Shown here piece by piece: positions 7,551-14,257 of a DNA stretch of 18,917 nt; within the stretch, counting starts at the first letter, position 1, and each line of letters opens with the position of its first letter. The position numbers and the translations under genes are program-made. The stretch spans positions 1 through 18,917 of the forward strand of contig DBXN01000064.1 in the NCBI GenBank assembly GCA_002309585.1, written 5' to 3'. The notes below the pieces were generated by a model that was not told the origin of the DNA, ran no database searches, and worked only from the letters and a program-made list of their open reading frames with translations. This DNA comes from Verrucomicrobia bacterium UBA1211. GTDB taxonomy: Bacteria > Verrucomicrobiota > Kiritimatiellia > RFP12 > UBA1067.

Positions 7551-9181
7551 ACACAAAGGGACTCGTCATCCTTCTGATCGCCGGATGCGTGATCGCGCTT
7601 CCGTTCATCTTCCGCCGTCCGCAGGAGGCGGGCGATTGGAAACCCGATGACCCGGTCCTTGTCATCATCACGCCCCACAACGAGGCAATCCGCCACGAAT
7701 TCGCGCGGGGCTTCTCCCAATGGCATCAGACACATTACGGCAAACCGGTCAAGATTGACTGGCGGATCATCGGCGGTACGACCGAGATCATGCGCTACCT
7801 CGCCTCGGAATATGAGGCATCCGCAGGCCAGGCGATCCGGAACGCGGCGCGCAAAGGGATAACGCTCACCCGGGAAGCGGCCATGCGGCAGGACGCGCCC
7901 GACGCGGTCACCTGCCGGATCGACCTCTTCTTCGGCGGCGGCACCTATGACCACGGCAAGGCGGAACGCCAGGGTTTGACGGTTCCCGCCTGGGAGACAC
8001 CCCCGCCCGGACTCTTCACCGATGAGGATGGCGCCCCGCTGATTCCCGAACGGCTGAGCGGTGAGGTCTGGTGCGGAAAGGCCTTCTACGGGAATGTCCT
8101 CAGTACCTTCGGCATCTGCTACAACACCGACCGGTTGCGTGATCTCGGCATCACGAAACCGCCCGCTTCCTGGGATGACCTGACGGCGCCGCAATATGCG
8201 GGCCAGGTCGGCGTGGCCGATCCGACCAAGAGCGGCAGCGTCGCCAAGGCGTTCGAGATGATGATCCATGCGGCCTGCGCCAAGCGAGTTGCCGCGGCGG
8301 GTTTCACCCGAAGCCAAATCGACGCCTTCGAAAAAGGGGAGACGGAACCGCCCCCCGCCTATCAGGCAGCAATCGAGGCGGGATGGGCGGACGGCATCCG
8401 CCTGGTCCGGCGGATCGGCGCGAACGCCCGGTACTTCACCGATTCGGCGGGAAAGGTTCCGGTCGATGTCTCTTCGGGCGTCACGGCGGCCGGCATCGCG
8501 ATCGACTTCTTCGGACGGCTCCAATCGGAACTCGCGGCGAAACGGCCCGACGGCTCATCCGTGATGGGTTACGTCACGCCGGTCGGGGGGTCCAGTGTCT
8601 CGGCCGATCCGATCAGTCTGTTGCGCGGCGCGCCGCACCGCGAGCTGGCGGTGCGCTTCATCACATTCGTGCTGGGACCGGACGGCCAGAAACTCTGGAA
8701 TTACCGCGTGGGCGAACCCGGCGGACCCGACCGTTTCGACCTCCGCCGCCTCCCGATCCGGCGGGACTTCTATCCCTCAGCCGACCCCGAACGGAACAAG
8801 CGCTTTCTCGCGCATCAGCCCCACCTTACCGATCCGCTGGGCGATCCCGACTGCGATGTCTACCGACTGGCTGAATCTTTCGTCTACTATCCCCGATGGA
8901 CCAGTCGGCACTTCGGCATCCAGCGCGATCTGATCCGCGCGCTATGCATGGACTCGGGCGATGAACTCCACGCCGCCTGGTCGGCGATCCTCGCCCACGG
9001 TGGCCCCGACAAACAACCCGAGGCGATGCGGCTGCTGGAGGCGTTGCCGGATGATCCCGAACCGATGACCTGGCAAACAATCCTCTCCGTTTACAACGAA
9101 ATCCCGCGTCTGGAACGGTTGCGCCGCTGGACCGACTTCTTCCGCAAGCAGTATGACGCGGCGCGAAAGGCGGTCCGCTGA
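7547..9181 (+). CDS. Membrane-anchored extracellular solute-binding protein (ABC type), with C-terminal extension
   Basis: 544 residues from the ATG at 7547, which overlaps the previous stop as ATGA. GGGAG at 7534-7538 is 8 bases upstream; the in-frame ATG at 7526 lies before this site and is rejected. Residues 5-22 form a hydrophobic N-terminus containing LIAGC (C14), which fits a lipobox loosely, but the hydrophobic run continues beyond it, so lipoprotein or uncleaved anchor are both possible. The body (about 35-390) resembles periplasmic ABC binding proteins of the iron/polyamine-like class: VIITPHNEAIRHEFARGF, IGGTTEIMRYL, ASWDDLTAPQYAGQVGVADP, and SADPISLLRGAPHRELAVRF. The family binds small ligands and hands them to an ABC permease. 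About 140 residues after 400 form a mostly helical, charged extension that I cannot assign. No ABC permease or ATPase gene is next to it; the partners here are a membrane protein and mnmA. The ligand is unknown. Confidence 0.82.
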   Translation: MNTKGLVILLIAGCVIALPFIFRRPQEAGDWKPDDPVLVIITPHNEAIRHEFARGFSQWHQTHYGKPVKIDWRIIGGTTEIMRYLASEYEASAGQAIRNAARKGITLTREAAMRQDAPDAVTCRIDLFFGGGTYDHGKAERQGLTVPAWETPPPGLFTDEDGAPLIPERLSGEVWCGKAFYGNVLSTFGICYNTDRLRDLGITKPPASWDDLTAPQYAGQVGVADPTKSGSVAKAFEMMIHAACAKRVAAAGFTRSQIDAFEKGETEPPPAYQAAIEAGWADGIRLVRRIGANARYFTDSAGKVPVDVSSGVTAAGIAIDFFGRLQSELAAKRPDGSSVMGYVTPVGGSSVSADPISLLRGAPHRELAVRFITFVLGPDGQKLWNYRVGEPGGPDRFDLRRLPIRRDFYPSADPERNKRFLAHQPHLTDPLGDPDCDVYRLAESFVYYPRWTSRHFGIQRDLIRALCMDSGDELHAAWSAILAHGGPDKQPEAMRLLEALPDDPEPMTWQTILSVYNEIPRLERLRRWTDFFRKQYDAARKAVR

Positions 9182-10263
9182 TGGCTACCCGCCCACGCAT
9201 CTTGGTCGGCCTTTCGGGAGGACTCGATTCCACCGTCACGGTCCGGTTGCTTCAGGAACAGGGATACGCCCCGGAGGGCATCACACTGGTTCTTCAGGCG
9301 AACGATCCCGACCATCCCCTGCCTGCCGAGGCCTGCGGCTACGACACCGCCGTGAAAGCCGCCGCGGCAGCCGCCGATCTGGGCATTCCCCTTAGGGTGA
9401 TCGACGCGCGGGATCGTTTCACCCAGTCGGTCCTTCACGCCTGCTGGGATGTCTTCGAGGCGGGCGGCACGCCCAATCCCTGCGTCTTCTGCAACGCCCG
9501 CATCCGTTTCGGGATGATGGTCGCCCTCGCGCGGGAAGAGGGAATCGACCAAATCGCCACTGGGCACTACGCGCGGCTGGTTCCCGGGCCCGACGGCCGG
9601 TTCCGTCTTCTGCGCGGCATCGACCCCGACAAGGACCAATCCTACTTTCTGCACGGGGTCGATCCCGCCCTCTATCCCCATATTCTCTTCCCGCTCGGCG
9701 GGATGCGGAAACGGGAGGTTCGGGAACGGGCGCGCCAATGGGGATTCAAAAACGCCGAAGCGCCTGAAAGCCAGGACGTCTGTTTCGCCGGGCCGGATGG
9801 CCACTTCGCGGAACAGCTCCGCCAGCGGTTCGGCGGCCGCGCCACACCCGGCGTCTTTGTGGACGAGACGGGCAAGGTCCTCGGTACCCACAGCGGCATC
9901 CACCGTTACACCCTCGGCCAGCGCAAGGGGCTCGGCTTCGCGACAGGACAGCGGGTCAAGATCTGCCGGATCGACACCGCCACCGGCACCATCACCGTTT
10001 CGCCCGACCCCGACGACACCCTCGCCCCAAGCGCACATTCGGATGATTTCAGATGGATCGCGTCCCCTCAGAGCGGCACCCCGCTTCTCGCGCAGGTCCG
10101 TTACCGGCAGAAGGCTGTTCCCGCCACCCTCACCCGTTCCGAAGGCCCGCATGTCACCGTCACCTTCGCCGAACCGGTCTTCAGCGTCACCCCCGGCCAA
10201 TCGCTGGTCCTCTACGCCGCCGACGAAGTGATCGGCGGCGGAACGATTAGCCTGGAAGGTTGA
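9181..10263 (+). CDS. mnmA: tRNA-specific 2-thiouridylase MnmA
   Basis: 360 residues, the usual length. MnmA adenylates and then thiolates U34 of the Lys, Glu and Gln tRNAs in the cytoplasm, using persulfide sulfur. The sequence has the PP-loop SGGLDST (12-18), NPCVFCNARIRFG (99-111), ATGHYARL (126-133), DQSYFLHGV (152-160), ESQDVCF (196-202) and LGQRKGLGF (245-253), then the C-terminal beta-barrel. C104 and C201 correspond to the catalytic Cys pair; C101 is an additional Cys giving a CxxC, a variant also seen in other bacteria. The ATG shares one base with the previous stop (TGATG), so translation is probably coupled to the binding-protein gene; I see no separate strong ribosome site. The last two codons and the stop lie in the first unit of a heptamer repeat, so the C-terminus may have been reset by that repeat. 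Confidence 0.97.
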   Translation: MATRPRILVGLSGGLDSTVTVRLLQEQGYAPEGITLVLQANDPDHPLPAEACGYDTAVKAAAAAADLGIPLRVIDARDRFTQSVLHACWDVFEAGGTPNPCVFCNARIRFGMMVALAREEGIDQIATGHYARLVPGPDGRFRLLRGIDPDKDQSYFLHGVDPALYPHILFPLGGMRKREVRERARQWGFKNAEAPESQDVCFAGPDGHFAEQLRQRFGGRATPGVFVDETGKVLGTHSGIHRYTLGQRKGLGFATGQRVKICRIDTATGTITVSPDPDDTLAPSAHSDDFRWIASPQSGTPLLAQVRYRQKAVPATLTRSEGPHVTVTFAEPVFSVTPGQSLVLYAADEVIGGGTISLEG

Positions 10264-10306
10264 GGGTTGAGCATGGAGGGTTGAGAGTTGAGCGTTGAGG
10301 GTTGAG
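10258..10306 (+). repeat. Seven-unit tandem heptamer repeat (GGTTGAG)
   Basis: Seven consecutive 7-base units without slippage: GGTTGAG, GGTTGAG, CATGGAG, GGTTGAG, AGTTGAG, CGTTGAG, GGTTGAG. The first unit contains the mnmA stop TGA (10261-10263). The array occupies nearly half of the convergent gap between mnmA and the gene ending at 10377. The remainder (10307-10376) has no clear hairpin or promoter. On the other strand it reads as the low-complexity peptide STLN-type repeat. Confidence 0.85.
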
Positions 10307-10376
10307 GGTATGTCCCCACACCAGCCCTTTGACCTTCTCGACGCGGTCCCACAGCGGATTGAACCTAACCGCCCAA

Positions 10377-11795
10377 CTACAAATGGACCATCCCGTCCAG
10401 CCGATACACGTACCTTCGCATCGTCCCCCTAAAACCATCCTCCGATTTAAGCACCTGTTCATAATCGAACGACCGATCGGGACCTACGCTCCAAACCATA
10501 CCAGTTTCGGGATGGTATCGGAGCGGATGCGCGGGATCATACGGATCGGCGGGAACCGCATCGATACAGGTTGGGACCAACACCTCCAGCGTGGGTGGAA
10601 ATCCGCCTCCGTTCGCCTTCCGCCATTTCGCCGCCGCCAGTGACAACCGTGCAGCACGGTTAAGGAATTGATCAGACTGCAAACAGCTATTCACCTGTTC
10701 AGGGTTTGGAAGCAAAGGAGCGATCGTTTTCCCAAACCAGTTCGGAATCATGAACTCAAAAAGGTATTTGTTAATGGCGAAGCAACTTAGATCATCCGTG
10801 ATCTGGAAGGTCTCTCCGCGGATCGCATGATGCGCCCATCCCGCCATTTGGGCTAATGTCGCATTTCGATGGAACGCGAAGCGAAAACCGCCCGGCCAAT
10901 CGAACAACCAGGGCGCCACACCATTTCTCACCGACAACAACCTAAAATCGTCCTTCGTAATGCCCATCAGATCCTTTCGCCCCATTGAATAAATCCGCTT
11001 CACCTTCAGATCGATATCCGCTTTCAGGGGTTCCGAATCTGCAAGCCACTTCTCAATACGTTCGAAAAGGGTATCGGGGATCCCGTCCGCCAAGGCGAGA
11101 TGAGTCATTTTCAGCACCACTAAAGTGTAATACCAATGACACGCCAAATGATCCCTATTAAAGAAACCGGTATCGATATCCACATGTCGAGAGAAAGCGG
11201 CCAACATCTCGCAATCCGCCATCGCCGATTGAAACGCCCTCTTCTCAATCGCCCGCTGAATCCGCAAGCCATAAAGGAATCGCGGACAGAAAAGGAGTTT
11301 ATAATAATCAGAAACCGGAACAGCACACACATTCACATTGCCTTTGATTACCTCCAACCAATCGGGAGACTGAAACCGTTCCATTCGAGCGACATCATAA
11401 AAGGCCGTAAGAAACCGTTCGTTCTCGGAGAGAATCCGGTCCGCATATTCGGCCATAAGAGCGCGATTCGCACTGAACGCCTCGTAAGCGTTTGTCCGGG
11501 CAGAATCGCCCACCACCTGAAAGGCATAATAACGTACCAGCATCTCATCCGACAAATTGGTGAAATTCGTCCGAGAGGCCATATCCGAACAAGACCAAAG
11601 GTTGGTGAGGGTAAGAAACGCCACATAGGCGTTCTCATCATCAGGAACGGGTTCCGGATCGGGAAGCAGAAGGTCGGCGTCATCCGGCGGTCTCGCCAGA
11701 TCGAACCCGCCAAGGAAGAGGTAGACGGCGAAAAGCGATGCCACCGCGACATTCGAAACCGCCACGCCCAACGTGATCTTTTTCCACATCCGCAT
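10377..11795 (-). CDS. Membrane-anchored protein of unknown function (472 aa), AT-richer than neighbours
   Basis: A single hydrophobic segment (about 8-30) after MRMWKK suggests an uncleaved anchor or signal peptide with the bulk outside the cytoplasm. The body is mostly helical. A C-terminal segment (about 385-445) reads RAARLSLAAAKWRKANGG, then PPTLEVLVP, VPADPYDP, PLRYHPETG and WSVGPD. This series recurs at the C-terminus of large uncharacterised secreted proteins of Planctomycetes and Verrucomicrobia and resembles pseudopilin C-terminal regions; that is a family memory, not a search result. AAGGAG lies 6 bases before the ATG. Sampled stretches have about 40% G+C against about 60% elsewhere, which suggests separate origin or relaxed codon use. 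It is convergent with mnmA and lies 94 bases downstream of dctQ, where a dctM gene would often be. No function is assigned. Confidence 0.75.
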   Translation of the reverse strand: MRMWKKITLGVAVSNVAVASLFAVYLFLGGFDLARPPDDADLLLPDPEPVPDDENAYVAFLTLTNLWSCSDMASRTNFTNLSDEMLVRYYAFQVVGDSARTNAYEAFSANRALMAEYADRILSENERFLTAFYDVARMERFQSPDWLEVIKGNVNVCAVPVSDYYKLLFCPRFLYGLRIQRAIEKRAFQSAMADCEMLAAFSRHVDIDTGFFNRDHLACHWYYTLVVLKMTHLALADGIPDTLFERIEKWLADSEPLKADIDLKVKRIYSMGRKDLMGITKDDFRLLSVRNGVAPWLFDWPGGFRFAFHRNATLAQMAGWAHHAIRGETFQITDDLSCFAINKYLFEFMIPNWFGKTIAPLLPNPEQVNSCLQSDQFLNRAARLSLAAAKWRKANGGGFPPTLEVLVPTCIDAVPADPYDPAHPLRYHPETGMVWSVGPDRSFDYEQVLKSEDGFRGTMRRYVYRLDGMVHL

Positions 11796-11889
11796 CCCCT
11801 TCTCCTTATTAGCGGTGAGGGAGGGCTAAGCCCAACCTGCCTCTTCTCCTCCGTCCTGACCACCGAAGCCTTGGCGAGAATAATCAAAT
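11796..11889. other. 94-base gap between dctQ and the downstream unknown gene
   Basis: It holds the ribosome site of the gene starting at 11795 and a short GGGCT/AGCCC inverted repeat (11823-11833) too small for a terminator. There is no trace of a TRAP large-permease gene and no clear promoter. Confidence 0.4.
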
Positions 11890-12381
11890 CTACGACAGAT
11901 GCCGGCCGGGGTGGGTCAAGTGGTAACACACCACCATCGCGGTGAGGAGGAAGGCGGCGGCCATCACCCACGGCACCCAGAAGATGGGAAACTCGATGGT
12001 CTGCGTGACCTCGCCGTGCCGAAGGAAGCGGATGCCCCGCCGGACGCACTCCACCGTCGCGAGCGCGAAGCTGACCACCATCAGAATCCGCATGACCGTA
12101 TCGACCAGCACACGCCCGACCCGGTTCAACTTCTGGAAGAAATACTCGATGGCGACATGGCCTTTCATGGCGGTGGTCATCGGGAGCGCGCAGGCGATGG
12201 CGAGTACCCCCGCCACACGGACCAGATCATACGCGCCCTTGATCGGATGGCCGAAGAGGCGCAGCACCACATCCGAACAGACGATCAGCATCATCGCCAG
12301 CAACGCGGCCAACGCCAATATCGCGAATCCCTTGGAACAACCCACGACAAACATCCAGAAAGGCGAGAGACGACGGCTCAT
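11890..12381 (-). CDS. dctQ: TRAP transporter small permease (DctQ type)
   Basis: 163 residues with four hydrophobic segments (about 13-35, 49-68, 88-108 and 128-152), the DctQ layout. Typical marks are the CSDVVLRLFGHPIKGAYDLV segment (35-54) and MTTAMKGHVAIEYFF (68-82), which match the family's 'V..R....pi.w..E...' and 'h..v' pattern. The small subunit bridges the binding protein and the large permease in Na+-driven uptake of organic acids and related solutes. Its ATG overlaps the dctP stop by four bases (12378-12381), so the two are translationally coupled. The large permease DctM, normally adjacent or fused, is not present downstream in this window, which ends the run with a 94-base gap and an unrelated gene. 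Confidence 0.9.
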   Translation of the reverse strand: MSRRLSPFWMFVVGCSKGFAILALAALLAMMLIVCSDVVLRLFGHPIKGAYDLVRVAGVLAIACALPMTTAMKGHVAIEYFFQKLNRVGRVLVDTVMRILMVVSFALATVECVRRGIRFLRHGEVTQTIEFPIFWVPWVMAAAFLLTAMVVCYHLTHPGRHLS

Positions 12382-13430
12382 TTCGCGGCTCCTTTCTTGC
12401 CTTCGGCGAGACGCGCCTGAAGCGACGTCAGAAACGCGCGGCCCGGCAATCCCCTCTTCTCCGTCCGCGCCGCGTAATCATCCAGCATCGGCGCGATCCG
12501 GTCCACCCAGCGTTTCTGCTCCGCCTCATCCAACGGAACGATCTTCCGTCCCAGCGATTGGACGAATTCCAATCCGGCGGCATCCGCCTCGTTCCACGCC
12601 ACGCCATGCTTATCGACCCACTCACGGCTGACCTCCTCGAAAATCCGCTGAAGATCCTCGGGCAGCCGTTCCCACTCCTCCAGATTCATGGCCACGAAGA
12701 AGGTCGTCGTATAACCCACGCAGTGGGAATCGGTGACCGACTGGATCACCTCGCCCTGTTTCCATCCTTTCAGCGTTTCGACCGGACAGAAGGTGGCATC
12801 CACGACCCCCTTCTGCAACGCCTCATAGGTTTCACCCTGCGGCATCCCGATCGGGGATGCACCCAGCGCCTCGACCATCCGCGCGCTGAAGCCCGTCGCG
12901 CGGATCTTCATCCCCTTCATCGCCTCCAGCGTCTGGACCGGTTTCTGGGAGGCCAACACCCCCGGGCCGTGCGCGTGGGCATACAAGATCTTCACATCCT
13001 GAATCTCCTTGGGATTGTAGGTCCGTACCCACTCATCCACCAGCCGCGTCGCCGTCAACCCGTCCGGATAACCGAGCGGCAAATCCAGCCCCTCCAAGAG
13101 CGGGAACCGGCCCCGGGTATAGGCGAAGGCACTCATCCCGATGGAAGTGATGCCGTCCACAACCCCTTGGTAGCACTGATCCGCCTTGGTCAGCGCTCCG
13201 CCGGCCAGGACCATCATCTTGATTCGTCCCTGGGAACGCCGCTCAATCTCGTCCGACCATGACCGTGCCAACTTCGCCTGGACATGGGTCGGCGGGAAGA
13301 AGACGCTGTAGGTCATCACAATCGGCTTGGGGCCCCCATCCGGCGACGAACCGCCACATCCGCCACACAGGAAGATGCCAAGCCCGATCAAGAGCATGAT
13401 CCCCGTCAGCAACAGAATCTCACGGCGCAT
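12378..13430 (-). CDS. dctP: TRAP transporter solute-binding protein (DctP family), probable lipoprotein
   Basis: 350 residues. The N-terminus (MRREILLLTGIMLLIGLG) is a signal sequence followed by FLCGGCGGSS; C22 or C25 may be lipidated, though neither fits the lipobox perfectly. The rest is a DctP fold: YSVFFPPTHVQAKLARSWSD at 41-60, YTRGRFPLLEGLDLP near 104-118, MKGMKIRATG at 171-180 with R177 as the conserved ligand-carboxylate Arg, and MPQGETYEALQKGVVDAT at 196-213. The family captures carboxylates, sugar acids and similar anions outside the membrane and delivers them to DctQM. GAGGG lies about 7 bases before the ATG. It starts 15 bases after the hydrolase stop and overlaps dctQ, so it belongs to the long minus-strand run. 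The ligand cannot be told from sequence alone. Confidence 0.93.
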   Translation of the reverse strand: MRREILLLTGIMLLIGLGIFLCGGCGGSSPDGGPKPIVMTYSVFFPPTHVQAKLARSWSDEIERRSQGRIKMMVLAGGALTKADQCYQGVVDGITSIGMSAFAYTRGRFPLLEGLDLPLGYPDGLTATRLVDEWVRTYNPKEIQDVKILYAHAHGPGVLASQKPVQTLEAMKGMKIRATGFSARMVEALGASPIGMPQGETYEALQKGVVDATFCPVETLKGWKQGEVIQSVTDSHCVGYTTTFFVAMNLEEWERLPEDLQRIFEEVSREWVDKHGVAWNEADAAGLEFVQSLGRKIVPLDEAEQKRWVDRIAPMLDDYAARTEKRGLPGRAFLTSLQARLAEGKKGAAK

Positions 13431-13445
13431 CCGGTTCCCTCTCGT

Positions 13446-14252
13446 TTATTTCGCGTTCTGTTGAATGAAACGGCGCAACAGAACCATCCCGCCCTCGGCG
13501 ACCGTACCGTGGTCCATCCCGCCCAGTTCGTAGAACTCGACCTTCGGATGGCCCAGCGCGCGAAGGCTCGCGGCAAGCAGTTCATTTTCTTCGACCCGGC
13601 ACTTCCACTCGATTCGGCGATCGCCGAGGATCAGGCAGATGGGCGGAAGATCTTTGGCGGCATGATAGAGCGGCGCGTCTTCCGTGATCAACGGGCGAAA
13701 CTGCTCGCCGAGGTTCAACTGTTGCTTCACATTGAAGTGGGTGGTGACCTGCGCGCTGATCGGGATCAAGCCGGCCAGCGCGTTCACGTCGATCCCCAAC
13801 TCGCCCAGCCACCGGCGGTCCATCCCCACCATGCAGGTGAGGTAACCTCCCGCCGAGTGCCCCGCGACGAAGACTTTCTTCGGATCGCCCCCATACTCCG
13901 CGATGTTGCGAAGCGTCCAGGCGACCGCCGCCGCCGCATCGCGGATATAGTCGGGATGGTGGCCGCGCGGCGTCAACCGGTAATTCACCGCCACCTGCGC
14001 GATCGATGCATCCTTCAGATCGACAAAGTGCTTGCCACCGCCGGAGAGTCCACCGCCGTGGAACCAGACCAACGTCGCAAACCCTTGTCGGTCATCGGGA
14101 TAACGCACATCCAGAGTACACCGCTCGCGCTGGTAGTCGTTGGTCCGCGCGGCTTCGGGATAATACGCGATATCCGAAACGCGCTGGACCCCGGCCCAAG
14201 CCGTTCCCGCCACCAGCAGCAGCGCCATCCATCCCGCATGTTTGACGGACAT
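13446..14252 (-). CDS. Secreted alpha/beta-hydrolase (carboxylesterase/acetyl-esterase type)
   Basis: 268 residues from the ATG at 14252, five bases after the guaA stop; a GGGA within the guaA end acts as a modest ribosome site. The earlier in-frame ATG at 14267 lies inside guaA and lacks one. Residues 1-20 (MSVKHAGWMALLLVAGTAWA) form a signal peptide. The fold carries the HGGG oxyanion motif (65-68), the nucleophile elbow GHSAGG with S133 (131-136), a probable acid D211 (ILGD) and H248 (GMDHG). These are the marks of the hormone-sensitive-lipase/BD-FAE-like esterases, which hydrolyse acyl esters, often removing acetyl or feruloyl groups from plant glycans. Lying just before the TRAP genes, it may release the acid that the transporter takes up; this is inference. 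Confidence 0.87.
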   Translation of the reverse strand: MSVKHAGWMALLLVAGTAWAGVQRVSDIAYYPEAARTNDYQRERCTLDVRYPDDRQGFATLVWFHGGGLSGGGKHFVDLKDASIAQVAVNYRLTPRGHHPDYIRDAAAAVAWTLRNIAEYGGDPKKVFVAGHSAGGYLTCMVGMDRRWLGELGIDVNALAGLIPISAQVTTHFNVKQQLNLGEQFRPLITEDAPLYHAAKDLPPICLILGDRRIEWKCRVEENELLAASLRALGHPKVEFYELGGMDHGTVAEGGMVLLRRFIQQNAK

Positions 14253-14257
14253 TGCGC

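Noticed and set aside
7289..8524. Minus-strand open frame of 411 codons opposite the solute-binding protein gene
   Set aside because: It crosses two coupled plus-strand genes and its product shows no recognisable fold.
10258..10306. Possible CRISPR array
   Set aside because: The units are contiguous 7-mers with no spacers, and no cas genes are present.
10247..10462. Small minus-strand frame (71 codons) ending in STLN-like repeats
   Set aside because: It is the reverse reading of the heptamer array and overlaps two real genes; such peptides are a known artefact of these repeats.
11796..11889. Remnant of dctM
   Set aside because: The gap is only 94 bases and none of its frames gives a hydrophobic DctM-like segment.
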